Source: Cycas panzhihuaensis (taxonomy: Eukaryota > Cycadophyta). From it: a stretch of 64,000 nt of DNA. Below the pieces are notes generated by a model, which did not search any database, was not told the DNA's origin, and was given only the letters and a program-made list of their open reading frames with translations. The DNA lies in contig CM041465.1 in NCBI GenBank assembly GCA_023213395.1, forward strand, positions 241,311,741 through 241,375,740. Reading direction: 5' to 3'. Shown one piece after another: positions 11,648 through 23,276 of the stretch. Position 1 is the first letter of the stretch, and each line of letters starts with the position of its first letter. The position numbers and the translations under genes were made by a program.

Positions 11648-12379
11648 TAGGCTATTGTAATCTAATTTTTGAGCTAAAATGTGCTTATGGTTTGGTTATT
11701 ATAAGTGTTCTTCTTGAAGGATTAAGGTGGACTTTCTTAAAGCAAAGTCCATCAAAGAACTTTCTAAACCATACAATCTCCTTTTACTTTTTACATTTCC
11801 TTTTTTTTTTTAGATTCTTTTATTAAAAAGAACCTTGTTTATAAGTAAGAATACATTAAAATCCATATTCAACTTGAAAGATTAATCAAGATAATCCTAA
11901 ATCTATAAATAAACTATACCAACCTTATAAGAGAAATTATTAAGACCCCTAAAGTTACCACTCTGCACACATTTTTGGTATTTCTTAAATTATATAGATA
12001 TAAGAGAAAACCATTGGTTATAAGATGTATTAAGTGGTAAGCTAAGGTGGGAAACTTATCCTTTGGTGTTTGGAGATTAGGCTAGACCTAGAGAGGGTGA
12101 GTGCCTTAGTTGTAGTTCTTAGTTAAATCTGTCGTTAGGCATAAATAGACCAATAAATTAAAGGGGTCTTTAAACTTCTTCGCATTCCATATAATGAGGT
12201 ATATAGAGCCTTAAGTTCATGTACTAGTGTATAGAGTCCTTAGTTTGCCACTTCTAGGTATGTGTCACTAGATATGATAGTAATTAAGAGCTTCCTTAAA
12301 GACCTATAAACTTAGAATTCTAGAATAGTAGCCCCTTAGGTAGATAGGACACAAGTACATAAGACTCAAAACTAAAGGA
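11648..12379 (+). other. Leader of element C, second part
   Basis: Continuation of the leader of element C after the insertion of D. No coding signal was seen before gag begins near 12380. Confidence 0.5.
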
Positions 12380-13660
12380 CACTTTCAATATAGTATCCTA
12401 AATGCTTCTATTGAATACTATTAAGCTCAATGGCCTAAACAACTTTGTAGCTTAGAAGAAACCATTCAAAAACCTCCTCATCATAAATGACTATTGGAGT
12501 TATGTCAACGGTGATATACCTTTACATAAACTTACTGAAGATCTTAATGATCCCAATATTGTTATTCCTCCCAACCTAATTACCTTAGCTAACTTCAAAG
12601 CTAAGGAGATATAGCCTTCTCTTTCATCCATTTGGTGGTAGAAGATTAAGTGGATTAGAATATAGAAATCACACAAACCTCTCATGAAGCTTGGAGTATC
12701 TTATGTTCCCTTTATGAGAGGAAAGATGAGTCAAGATCTTTGACTCTTAAAGCACACATATTTGGTATTTTTTTTACTAAAAATTTTATTGTTTACCTAA
12801 ATAAAGTCAAGATAATAAGAAATCAACTAATAATACTTGGGGAACTCCCATCAAATCATGACTTAGTATCTAACATCCTTAATATTCTCCTTATTAAATA
12901 CAATAGCTTCATTTTAAAACTCCATGGCAATTACACTAATATAAACTTTATTACATGTGAAGGACTCCTGCTAAGAGAAGAAAATATCCTCAACTACCAA
13001 CAAGTTATATCTATCTATAACTTAGCCCTATATTTACTACTAGGAATTTATAGATGGGAAAGATTATTCAATGACCAACTCAACAACTAAATCAACTATA
13101 AAATCTTACTTAATAATTTGACTCATTGGATATATCACTAGAGACAAGTCAACTACCAACTCAATAATAACCACATTAAGTTGGCACTTCCTCTTAACAA
13201 GTTCAATAACCTTAATAGCCCCATCAATCATCACAACCTTAATCATAAAGAAATCAATAGCATAGACTAAATGCCACCTACTTATACAATGGGAAAAATA
13301 GCCATCTAACTATTAAATAGAGGAGAAGATAATCTAATATTTAAATATTACAAAATTAGGAGGGAACAACTATACAGACCTAACTTTCTTAATAAAGAGC
13401 CCCTTATCCAAAATAAGGAGGGCCCATTCTTCAATAAGGTATCCCTTACTTCTAATAAGGAGGCCCTATTTCTCAATAAGGAGACCCTATTTATTGATAA
13501 GGAAGGCCATCATACCAATAACTAGGGCAATTCTATCAATAGAATTAGAATCAAAGACCAAAATAGGATTAACATCAACAAAATAGACAGTGGTTTCCAC
13601 TGAGAAATCCAAAACCCTAACACTCAGCAAAGAGGTAATATGGTAAGCACTCAAGATACC
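12380..13660 (+). pseudogene. gag of element C, decayed
   Basis: The plus strand reads IKLNGLNNF, LLIINDYWSYV, NLITLANFKAKEI, and an open stretch (12740-13090) with KIIRNQLIILGE and NFITCEGLLLREENI. These are the DUF4219/UBN2 gag blocks of Copia elements. The tail to 13660 is asparagine- and lysine-rich and must once have held the zinc knuckle, of which little remains. Multiple stops and at least one frameshift are present. Confidence 0.7.
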
Positions 13661-13679
13661 TTCTCTCAAATCTTAATTT

Positions 13680-14155
13680 TTATGGCATTGTTATCTTAAC
13701 ATGGCAACAACTCTTAGTTACTTGATTTAGGTTCCACATGCCACATAACTAGCATAAAAGAAATGTTGGAAGAAACCTATATAATTAACACTCAAATAGT
13801 CACATTTAGAAATAATCTTACCTATGATGTGATTAAAATTAGAAGGGATGCAATTACTTTGAAAGAATTCAAAATTAGACATCATATTAATAATGTGTTT
13901 TTAGTTCTAAGCATGAAAATGAACCTACTTTCTATTAACCAAATCAATAAGCAAAATCTAGATATCTGCTCTAGTCAAGGTATTTACACTATCACTGATC
14001 ATATTACTAGACAACTTGTAGTAATAAGACGTAAAGATAATGGTTTGTATAAGATTGATAATATTCCCCTATCCACTAATCCACCAATAAAATCTTGTCC
14101 AATGGAATTAAATATCCAACTTGATAAAGGGAAAAATATTATAGTAGAAGACTAA
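13680..14155 (+). pseudogene. Protease of element C and start of next domain
   Basis: LLDLGSTCHIT near 13715 corresponds to the aspartic protease motif WLLDSGATCHMT, with its key residues changed. The following 130-codon open stretch (13763-14155) reads NNLTYDVI, MKMNLLSINQ and RKDNGLYKID, the region between the protease and the integrase zinc finger. Element A interrupts the gene just after, and the text resumes at 26949. Confidence 0.75.
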
Positions 14156-14160
14156 CTTTT

Positions 14161-14489
14161 TGAAGGTTTGTAAAATGGAGACAGAGTAGAGTATATATCA
14201 AATAATCAAGCCATATATTGCATGATCATAAATAAAGCATTACAATCAATCCATTGTTGAGAGCATATATAACTTTCCAAAATAAAGTGATGTCAAAAGA
14301 CATTAGGGTTTGTCACCTTAATAAAGATATAGTTTGAGGGAGGAGGAAAACCTCTTCAATCTCCAAAATTTAAAATATAATAAAATAATGCTTAACTAGA
14401 GTAACTTTAACCTTACCTTACTTACCTTCACATGTGTGCACTCACATGTGTAAATGATGGGGGTGGGGTGATGAATATTAACTCCAACA
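14161..14489 (-). repeat. 3' LTR of element A
   Basis: Minus strand starts TGTTGGAGTTAATATT and ends CAAACCTTCA. It is homologous along its length to 26619-26948. The first bases are the same as in the LTRs of D and H. Confidence 0.88.
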
Positions 14490-14500
14490 TTCTCTCCCTT
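14490..14500 (-). other. Polypurine tract of element A
   Basis: AAGGGAGAGAA on the minus strand, directly before the 3' LTR. Confidence 0.8.
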
Positions 14501-14749
14501 AATAGTCATCACGAATATCTTCATTTTTCCTTGAACTTGTGGTACTTGAACTTGAAAACAAATTTGAATGTTTATCTATTAGCTTTATTATCATCAACTC
14601 ACCTCATCCTTTTGGTGATGTATGTCTCTTTAACATTGGGTGATTCAAATAATGTTCAAGTAGGTGTAGCTTGATTTGAATGAGAATGAATGACTACATC
14701 TTTGACTATAATATTTGGATCTTTATTTTGTGAGTAACGATAATGTCCA

Positions 14750-15190
14750 AGTGTTTCTCATAAGGTTTCTCCCCCTCAAATGAAGGATCAGCTTCATGTG
14801 CAACAAGGTGATTGTTCATTTAATTTGAATTTTCTTCCTTAGTCTTTTTATTATAAACATCCTACTCTGACATCTGTCTCACATGCTCTCAATAATATCA
14901 AAGTTAAATTCATTTATATTGAGGGTTTCTCCCCCATAAATAGAATCCAAGGTATCCCATACAGATTTAGATATCATCATTTCATAAAATTTAGAAAAAA
15001 TATTGTCATCTATAGTGCAAAATAATATAGCTAAGACTTCATTATATTTTTTTATATCTTCTTTAGTATTAAGTCCATATCCATCTTGTAGATATCTTCA
15101 AAGATCATTTGTGATAAAGTAAGTTTGCATTATTTTCTGCTATTGTTAAAACTCATGGCCATCAAATATAGGGAATCATATTTGATTTAA
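14750..15190 (-). pseudogene. Copia gag N-terminal domain, element A
   Basis: Minus-strand translation reads FPIFDGHEF, TYFITNDL, LAILFCTIDDN and SKSVWDTLDSIYGGE. These align with the gag remnant of element D (FDGHNLSL, LLFCTMNDN, SKSIWDIL). It has stops at former tryptophan and glutamine codons and no clear start codon. No other protein-coding domain is seen in A. Confidence 0.65.
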
Positions 15191-15777
15191 ATTTATTACT
15201 ATTTTATAGGAAACTTTAGTACATAATTAAAAAAATATATGATTTTCAAGTAGACAAATCCTTAAATGATTTCAATACTAATGCAAGTAGATGATAAAGA
15301 TATTCCAACAAGAATGTAAGTTAATGTCAATAAGTTATCAATGATGTGGTCTTGCCAATAACTTCCAAGAAAGATGTAATGCCTTTAAAAAATGAAATGT
15401 TCCTTTGGAAAATAAAGCATACTACCAACTAGATACTATTTTTATAAGTGCAACAAGTATATGAACTTTTCAACAAAACATATACCTTTAGAAGAAATAA
15501 AAAACTTAATAAATCAATGAATTTATAATGTATAATTTCAAATACACTTTGAAATAAAATGATTATATAAGCAAACTTGCAAAGTAACTAAGATATTTAA
15601 ATATGAAGATCTAAAATAAAACTTCTTGATGATGAAGAAATAAAAAATTAATAATATCTAAGCTTTTGATTTTTCAAATGAATAAACACTAGCTTGAGCA
15701 ATAAAATGACTAAATTGTTTAATGTAAGATGAATAATTATTTCTTTTGACCATAATGAAGATATATGGGGCAAAAAA

Positions 15778-15854
<77 letters not shown>

Positions 15855-17923
15855 TATCTAGATATATATAGATATAGATATATATAGATATAGATATAGA
15901 TATTCTCTTTAGAAAAATAAAAAAATATGAAGAAGAAACTTCCTAAATGGAGAATTATACATGTTTTAATATGTAGGACCACTTAGCTTGTTGCCCACTT
16001 TGGATGTATGAGATCGATCTTCCACTACAAATTGACTTAGAAGAAACTATATAAAAGCCAAATAAAAGCTTCAAACATGTATCATGAGTAATCAGTAAGG
16101 TAAATAAAACTTAGTTATAAGAAAAAACTCCTTAAAGGGTTAAGAGAATAAGCTTATTGGGATAAATCAGATGCTCAAGTTGATCAGCTTCAAAGTTATA
16201 TTAAATAATATCAGATTAGGATGAGATTATACTAAATTGAAGAATAAAATATCTATCCAATGGATTTGACCATTTAGAAAATAGGTTCCTGCAAGTCAAG
16301 ATTTTAATGCACAAGTGATATGACCCATTTTTAGGACTTAACAAGAGCCAAGGGGCTCGAAAGGTCATGAAATACTAGTAAAAAGCTTATAAAACAATGT
16401 AAAATAATCAAATATAATTTAAAGAGCTGCTTAGTATGTTTTGAGTCAAAAAACTTGAAAAACAATATGTAAAAATATATAATAATAACAACCTAGGAGC
16501 ATTTATGTACCTCAACTTTGTCTACTTTGAAAATTTACAAGAAAACTTCAAAACTTATAAATAATATATTAGTTCGAAGAGAAATGAGTTTGATTCCTAA
16601 TGAAACTAACAAATCTAAAATATGATATTAAATAGAAACGTAATATCAAAAATAGTGAAAGGTACTTTTTATGTTAATAACTCAAAAAAGCTTTGAGAAA
16701 AAATTAATTGACTTTAACTCATTAAAATTAGGTCAAATCAGCTTCAAAAGTAGTAAATAACTAGTTTAAACTATAGCCCATAAAATTTTAGATGCAACGA
16801 GATAGGTTTCGTCAAAAATTGATATCCTAGTGAAAAGATATTATAAAAAAGAGCCAAGTAGCCTATGTATTAAGGAAAAATAAAAAAAATAGAAAGAAAA
16901 ATGTTTATAAAATTAAGAAAGCCCCTTTAACAAATAAACTAAAGGTCATATAGTATTAATGTGATTAGGGGAAAAACCCTTAAGGGGCTTAGGCCTTATT
17001 AAATAGATTTGAAATGTTATAAAATGTGTTTAAATTTTTATGAACCTTATAAACATAATATATATAAATAATGTTTAATTATATTATGAAAAAAAAATGA
17101 AAGCGAGCTTGCACATTAAACAAAGGTGAAACTGCATGAATATGCTTGATCAATTTCATCTAATCAGCCCCATATGGAGATGCAGGAGGATCACCATTGA
17201 TCCAACATGTAGCTCAGGCCCAAAAACACGCTAGAAAGGAGCAAATGAATGTGTATTATGTAAAAAAAAGCATGGATGGTAAGGAACCAAGAGGACGTGG
17301 ATGCTTATAGAGACAAAGAACTTTGAATTCTCTTAGATCTAAGCTGAGATAGATCTACAAGGGGGTACTTGAGCAAGAATAACTAGGATGTGTAAAACAA
17401 TTTTAAAAAAATTTAAGAAAATAGTGCAGAAATTGATGAAAAACCTAAGAAAATAAAGCTTGAGTCACTTTGGAGGCTAGATCTCTCTATGCAAGCCATG
17501 AAATGAGATGAAAATTAACAAGTTGCAAGGTGTCTTGGGTAGCAAGGAGTTGGTAAAATTTCAGGCCGATCTTAACAATTGATCAAAATGAAATATCTCA
17601 CTATACGATCAATGAAATCATAAATAGTTTCTTTCCGTAGCTCACTGGTTCAACAAGGATCATAATAAGTAGTCACTTGTAGGGTTTTTAAGTGCTAGAT
17701 CTGCTACACAAACTTCTTGAATCGAGGCTATTAAGTCACCTAAAAAATAAACTTGAAAAATAAAAATATAAATTGAAAAAATATTTTTTTGATCCAAGAA
17801 ATGATTAAACAACTTTAGAAACTAGCCAGATGTGGGTGCAAAAGGTCTACAAAGGTAGATCAATAAAAAATCTTAAAAAAAATATAATTTTTTATATAAA
17901 AAATTAGAAAAGTATGTCAACAA
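15191..17923 (-). other. Non-coding interior of element A
   Basis: About 2.7 kb with no coding signal. It includes the TA microsatellite at 15782 and a segment near 16190-16800 related to the interior of D. The rest appears to be a long leader or untranslated region. Confidence 0.6.
15782..15902. repeat. TA microsatellite with GATATA-rich tail
   Basis: About 65 bp of pure TA dinucleotides (to 15846), followed by about 55 bp of imperfect AGATATA repeats. The open frame across it on the minus strand is only the repeat translated and is not a gene. Confidence 0.95.
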
Positions 17924-18235
17924 TGAAGGAGGGATGGATCTAGGAGATAAATCACTCACATGCACATAATGACAATGGAGAATGAAAAAGAAGATGAAAC
18001 AAGATATGAGAGCAAGCATGGAGGTGAGAATAAATAATAACTCCCTCCTTGAGATTTCACCTTTTATTATTAAGGGTGAGCATTAGGGTTAGGATTTTCC
18101 CGCCTAATGACATGAACCCGAAATTACATCTAAATGCACATAAAGTACATTTCATTAAGAGACTAATGTTAATAATATATCCTAAGGTCACATAATTAAT
18201 CTACACAAATGACCTTGATACATTAACCTCTTTCA
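17924..18235 (-). repeat. 3' LTR of element B
   Basis: Minus strand starts TGAAAGAGGTTAATG and ends CTCCTTCA. Flanked by AACAA on the outside. Same length as its partner. Confidence 0.95.
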
Positions 18236-18247
18236 ATCCCCCCCTTA
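18236..18247 (-). other. Polypurine tract of element B
   Basis: On the minus strand an A/G run ending in seven or eight G, right before the 3' LTR. Confidence 0.8.
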
Positions 18248-18689
18248 ATGGTGAAAGGTCATTTTTAAAAGATCTATTCTATGAGGTCTTCATTTGAGCC
18301 TCATTATTACATTAAAATTCTAAATAACACTTTTGTGGGAAAACCCTCATGGGGAATAAAAACCCACAAACTTTCTAATATCTATAGCCCCTTTTATAAA
18401 TCAAAATGGCTAAGGTGGCTCTTTGATGTAGCCTAATAGCCAAGTAGCTTAAATGTGTAGCTTAATATGCTAAGTCTCCATATACTATTTGGTCATCCCC
18501 TATGCCCTTTTGGGTTTTCATAGGTTCTGATTTTCTAAAAGAAGTACAACCCTTATCCTTTCGTGCCCACATGGGGTTTTCATAAAGAGGATAAAGCAGA
18601 GACTTACTCTTATTCTTCTGCACCCACAGGGGGTTTTCACGAAGAGAATAAAGTATGATGATCCTGTTGCCATCTTCTTTAATCAATCA

Positions 18690-19240
18690 AAGATGGAGGC
18701 CCTAAGGCTTACCTACCTTCGAAACTGTTCAAACTTTACCCTTTATAGTGGTTTGGTGAAGATATCGGCCACTTAATCTGCTATGGGATAGTAATCTAAT
18801 TGAATTATGCCATCATGAACAAGTTTCCTAATCCTGTGGACTTTTGTACTTATGCGTTTAGTACGATCATGAAATATAGTATTTTTCGCCATGCAGTTTG
18901 TTGATTGATTATCCACATGCAGACTCGTAGGACTTATTTGGGTGATATTCAATGTTTCCAATAATTTTCTCAACCATATCACCTCTTTACTAGTCTCAGA
19001 AGCAGCAATGTATTTAGCTTCGGTAGTTGAATCTGTAACTATCTTCTGCCATTTAGATCTCCATGATATTGGTGCTATTCCCAAAAATGTTACATACCCA
19101 GACGTAGATCTTCCTGTATCTTTATCTCCTGTAAAGTCTAAGTCTGTGTATGTAGAAAGCTTGAAGTCTGAATTAGGTTTATACAACAGACCATATTTAC
19201 TGGTTGTCTTAAGGTGTCTCAGCACTCGCACTGCTGCCTA
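18690..19240 (-). pseudogene. RNase H of element B
   Basis: The open stretch 18773-19231 holds the Copia RNase H. TYTDLDFTGD carries the first aspartates, followed by GRSTSGYV, STTEAKYIA with the glutamate, and LHVDNQST with a further aspartate. FHDRTKRIS follows. After one stop the text ends in VADIFTKPL, the normal C-terminus of the family. The catalytic residues are all kept, so only the stop codons prevent function. It would degrade the RNA strand during reverse transcription. Confidence 0.9.
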
Positions 19241-20450
19241 CGAATGATTCTGCTTAGGATTTATCATGTAATGAGCAAGAATGTTGATAGAGTGTATAAT
19301 ATCTAGCCTTATATTGGTAGTGTAGATGAGACTACCTACAAGTTTCTTATAGAGTGTTGCATTTACCTCCTTAGTGTTACCTTCAACTGAGAGTTTGGTG
19401 TTAGGATCCATAGGTAACATCACTGGTCGAGCATCTTCTAATTGAAACTTAGTTAGAAGATCATTGATGTATTTTTCTTGGGAGAGGAAAATTTTTTCAT
19501 TCTTTTGTGTTACTTTAATTCCCAAGTAATATTTCATCAAACTGAGGTTAGACAATTCAAACATTTTGCCAAGGTCCTTTTTTAGCTAGCTTATTGCCTG
19601 TTCACTATTACTTGTTACTAGCATGTCATCCACAAAGATTATGAGATAAGTGACTTTATACTTATGGCACTTGATGAACAACATTGCATCAATATCTTGA
19701 TAGTCACAAACCTTGTATCCAAGTTACCTCATCCTTTTAGACAACTTGGCAAACCAAGCGCCAGGGGCTTGTTTAAGGCTATACAAGGACTTTCTAAGCC
19801 TACAAACCTTATGCTCTTGACCTTCGATCTCATATCCTTCTGGCTGAGCTATATAAATTTCTTCTTCAAGATCTCCATTGAGAAACGTGGTCTTAATATG
19901 GAGTTGGTGGATTTTCTAACTCTATTGAGCAGCTAAGGCCACAAGAGTTCTAATTGTAGGCCACTTGGTTGTAGGTGCAAAGACTTCAGTGTAGTCAATG
20001 CCTTCCCTTTGTATAAATTCTTTAGCTACCAACCTCGCCTTATGTTTTTCAAGGGTGTCATCTGATCTATATTTGTTTTTGAACACCCATTTATTTTGAA
20101 CTACCTTTTTACCAAGTGGTAGATCAACGAGCTCCCATGTACCATTCTTGATAAGAGATTGGTACTCTTCATTCATGGCATTTCTCCAAGCTGTATGCTT
20201 TACAGCTTCTTGGTACGTTAAGGGCTCTTCATTAAGAGTAAAGTGTAATTTTACTAGTTCAATCTCAGTATATAATGATTCCTGCATCCTTACTTTATGG
20301 GTATTTCAAGTGCTAGTTTTACCCACCTCATCTGGTCGTATGTCCTTATTGAGCTGGCGGGCTTCTCGAGATCCTCGAGTTGGGAATGATGTCCTCATTT
20401 CCCTAACTTCTTAGTTCTTATCATGTTCATTAAAATGATTATTTTATGAG
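19241..20450 (-). pseudogene. Reverse transcriptase of element B
   Basis: Classic Copia RT (RVT_2). It starts with YQEAVKHTAWRNAMNEEY, then WELVDLP, NKWVFKNKY, KARLVAKEF and FAPTTKW in an open stretch (19922-20287). Next come a stop-rich part with FLNGDLEEEIY and LYSLKQAPGAW, the catalytic FVDDMLV near 19626, and finally YYLGIKV (19238-19564). Stops replace glutamine and tryptophan codons. For example, CAA TAG AGT TAG AAA near 19930 stands where QQSWK is expected. Confidence 0.9.
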
Positions 20451-20815
20451 GAGAATGTTAATGTGTCTGAGGAAGATGGTCCTTCTACCACTGTTTTGCC
20501 TTTGTCAATTGAAGGTGGAGAGGATGGTTCTTCTATAATGGCTTTGCCTTTGTCAACTCTGTTATCTTCAAAAGATGGTGTTGGATGTACACTCATTGGT
20601 TCAGAGTCACAACTTATATCCTTCAAGCCTCTATTGTCAGCTTCCAACATTTGGAGTAATTTATGTCTGTCCCCCCCCCCCCCCCTCCACAAATTTTAGA
20701 ATTTGAACATCATACTTGATAACATTATTGTAGCCGTGTGAAGGTACTATGGAGTCTAATTTAAGTAACTGATCCTCTGTCTCCATAAAAATGACATCTC
20801 TGGTAACGATGATTT
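20444..20815 (-). pseudogene. Integrase-RT linker of element B with frameshift
   Basis: Low-complexity linker rich in serine, proline and lysine (for example DKGKAIIEEPSSPPSIDKG). It joins the integrase frame to the RT frame through a long run of G on the minus strand (20670-20686). The frame changes at this point. Linkers here are variable in Copia elements. Confidence 0.75.
20670..20686. repeat. Poly-C run (poly-G in the coding strand)
   Basis: About 16-17 consecutive C on the plus strand, inside the linker of the element B polyprotein. The reading frame differs on the two sides, so slippage in this run is the likely cause of the only clear frameshift in the gene. Assembly error in the run is also possible. 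Confidence 0.9.
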
Positions 20816-20819
20816 TTCG

Positions 20820-21700
20820 TTATGAAGGTATGAAGGCCTTATACCCTTTCTTATCCATAGGGTATCCAACAAAGATACCTTTAAGTGCCCTTGGCTGGAG
20901 TTTATTTTGATCTGGATCCAGAATATGGGCATAGCATGTAGAGCCAAAAATTCTAAAGTAGTGAATAATGGGGGCTTGTCCTGACCACTTTTCATTAGGT
21001 GATTGTACTTCCTTTGATGGGTTAACAGCATTGATACAATAAGCAGCTGTCCACATTGCTTCAGTCCATAGATAGGCATGTACATTTTTATATATTAACG
21101 TAGCATGAGCCATGTTTACGATTGTCCTATTCATGCGCTCGGCAACTCCATTTTGCTGTGGGGTACCTGCTACTATTGTTTGATGCTTGATGGCATTGTC
21201 TCGAAGGTAGCTTTCAAACTCATGTGAGGTATATTCACCACCATTATCAGTTTGAAGACATTTGAGTTGATAACTAGACTCTTTTTTAGTGAGGGTTTTA
21301 AATTCCTTGAATATATGGAATGCTTAATCTTTCTTATGTAGAAAAACTACCCATACTTTTCTAGTGAAATCATCAATGAAAGAGATGTAATATAGCTTGC
21401 CCTTGAGCGAAGGAATAGGTGTTAGCCTACATAAATCAGAGTGTACTAATTGTAATGGATGTATTGATTTCCACTGACTTTTGGGAAAGGGTTGTCGATG
21501 AGATTTGGCAATGATACAAGTTTCATATTTGAAGGGCTTAGAGGAAAACTTTGGAAGGTTTGGAAGAGTGTTAGAAAGATCTCTAAGTCTATCAATGTGA
21601 ACATGGCCCATATGAGCATGCCAAAGAGCTTCTGGTGACAACGTTGGATGGTTCAAGATGGAATTAAATGTAAATTCTTCATCAGCACAAGGGCTTTGGG
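20820..21700 (-). pseudogene. Integrase of element B
   Basis: The zinc-binding part is in 21324-21656, with LWHAHMGHVHIDRL giving the two histidines and CIIAK giving a cysteine. The core domain shows its three acidic residues: HSDLC, TDNGGEYTSHEF and NGVAERMNRTI, so the D-D-E triad is intact. FGSTCYAHI and ALKGIFVGY mark the C-terminal part (20820-21134). Stops separate these pieces but the frame is constant. It would insert the cDNA into the host chromosome. Confidence 0.92.
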
Positions 21701-22110
21701 CACAATGGGCTTCAGAAGATGGAGAACTATTCAGTCAAAAGAGTTTGTCAGAGAGATGTCCAGTCAAAACCACCTAATTAGTTAGAGGGTGAATGACCTT
21801 AAGAGTCTGGTCATTTGCAGTTACACTCAGATCAAATCCATGAGAAACAAGTGTGGATAAAGAGAGTAGGTTTTCTTTGAGATTGGGTATGTATAAGACA
21901 TCAAGTAATGTAAAATCTTCTAAGCCTAGGAGTTTCAAGCGAATGTTGCCAATTCCTTCAACAGGTTATTGTGATTTATTAGCCATGTGAACAACTCTAT
22001 AAACATTTGAGTCAAATGTTTGATATAGACTGCGATTGCATATCATATGTTGAGTTGCTCCTATGTCCATGATCCATTGTCCATCGATTGAAGCCACACT
22101 ATTGGCAATT
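21701..22110 (-). pseudogene. Protease of element B
   Basis: WIMDIGATQHM near 22067 is the aspartic protease active-site motif of Copia (normally LDSGATxHM), with serine or threonine replaced by isoleucine. LKENLLSLS follows, typical of the second half of the domain. The domain would process the polyprotein. Stops are present. Confidence 0.85.
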
Positions 22111-23276
22111 CTAATAGGGCTTGGCACTGGTGAAGGGAATTCACAAGTGATATATCCACACTGAGCTTCAAAGCATCTCTTTGGTTGGTCAATGGCATTT
22201 GATGCTGAAGATCCCTTAATTCTTTGAATATGTGCTTGTACAAAACCTGCACCACTAAAGGATTCTTCACAAGTTTCTTCAACATTGTGAGCTCTATGTT
22301 TTGGTTGGAACTTGGCCAACTTATAAGTGGAAGTTCTGCAATCTTTTGCTAAGTGTCCTTTACGGTTACACTGATCACACATAATGGTTTGATTACCAGT
22401 CCCTAAAGAAGTACTAGTTTGGCCTGACTGTCTTGCTCTTTGTTGAGGTAGCCCTTGGCCTTGAAACTGTTGAGGTTGTGATTGAGGGTTTGATTAACCT
22501 TATGGATGATTTCCCATATTTCTTCCTCTTCCTCTTGCTCAGTTATTTCCTCTGCCACGAGAGGGACCTTGATTTTTTGTGTAGTAAACTTCTTCTTCTA
22601 CCTCAAAGGCTGCGTCTGGAAGACAGTCAAAGGCTACAAAGTTTGTATCAAAGGTCTTGTCAAATTCTATGAACTTCTTAGCAAGTGTTTCGAAGTTGAG
22701 TGTCTTCAATGTTCCACTAGATTGAAGACTTCTAAGCAAGTTATTATAATCAAGGACATGTAAACATGACTGGATCAAAAGTACCCAAGTGATGCATTGG
22801 GTCTTAAAGTCTTTGTCAATTGCTTGTTTGATTGGTCAAAGGAGATTTATTGTCTCATGAGCTCGTCCCTTCTGCATTTTTAATTTGTTCATTTTTAAAA
22901 CAAGATGAACAAATTCTAAATATGACTTTGTATCAAAGTTCTTTTTAAGAACCTCTAAGACCTTCCAGGCTGTATCATGTTCCTCTTCATTTATCAAGTT
23001 ATGCAAGGAGTGATCAATGATTAACAAAATTCCTACACGAATCTTTTTATCATCTATCTCCCATTATAGTTTAGCTGTAGCATCTGTAGGAGTTGTTGGG
23101 GTGAATCCACTGGAAGCAGATGTTGTAGTCGTTACTAGTGTGCTAGGTGTAGGCTACAAGTGGGCTCTCCAAAGGCCTTCATACTTTGTAACATTTTTAA
23201 TTCTATTGTACCATATATCCCAATTTTCTTTGCCTTTCAATATGTAGTTAACATTTTGCTTAAATTGAGATGACAT
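22111..23276 (-). pseudogene. gag of element B with CCHC zinc knuckle
   Basis: The ATG at 23276 gives MSSQFKQNVNYILKGKENW, a usual start for a Copia gag of the RE/Retrofit type. IWYNRIK follows. Then come AWKVLEVLKKNF and the UBN2 region with LNFETLAKKF, an RG-rich patch near 22550, and a perfect CX2CX4HX4C knuckle (CDQCNRKGHLAKDC) at 22380-22339. At least five stops interrupt it. The protein would form the particle and bind RNA through the knuckle. Confidence 0.9.

Noticed and set aside
15779-15982. Open frame of isoleucine and tyrosine on the minus strand
   Set aside because: It is the TA microsatellite translated.
18942-22763. Plus-strand open frames opposite the element B polyprotein
   Set aside because: Shadows of the minus-strand Copia gene, which is well supported by motifs.
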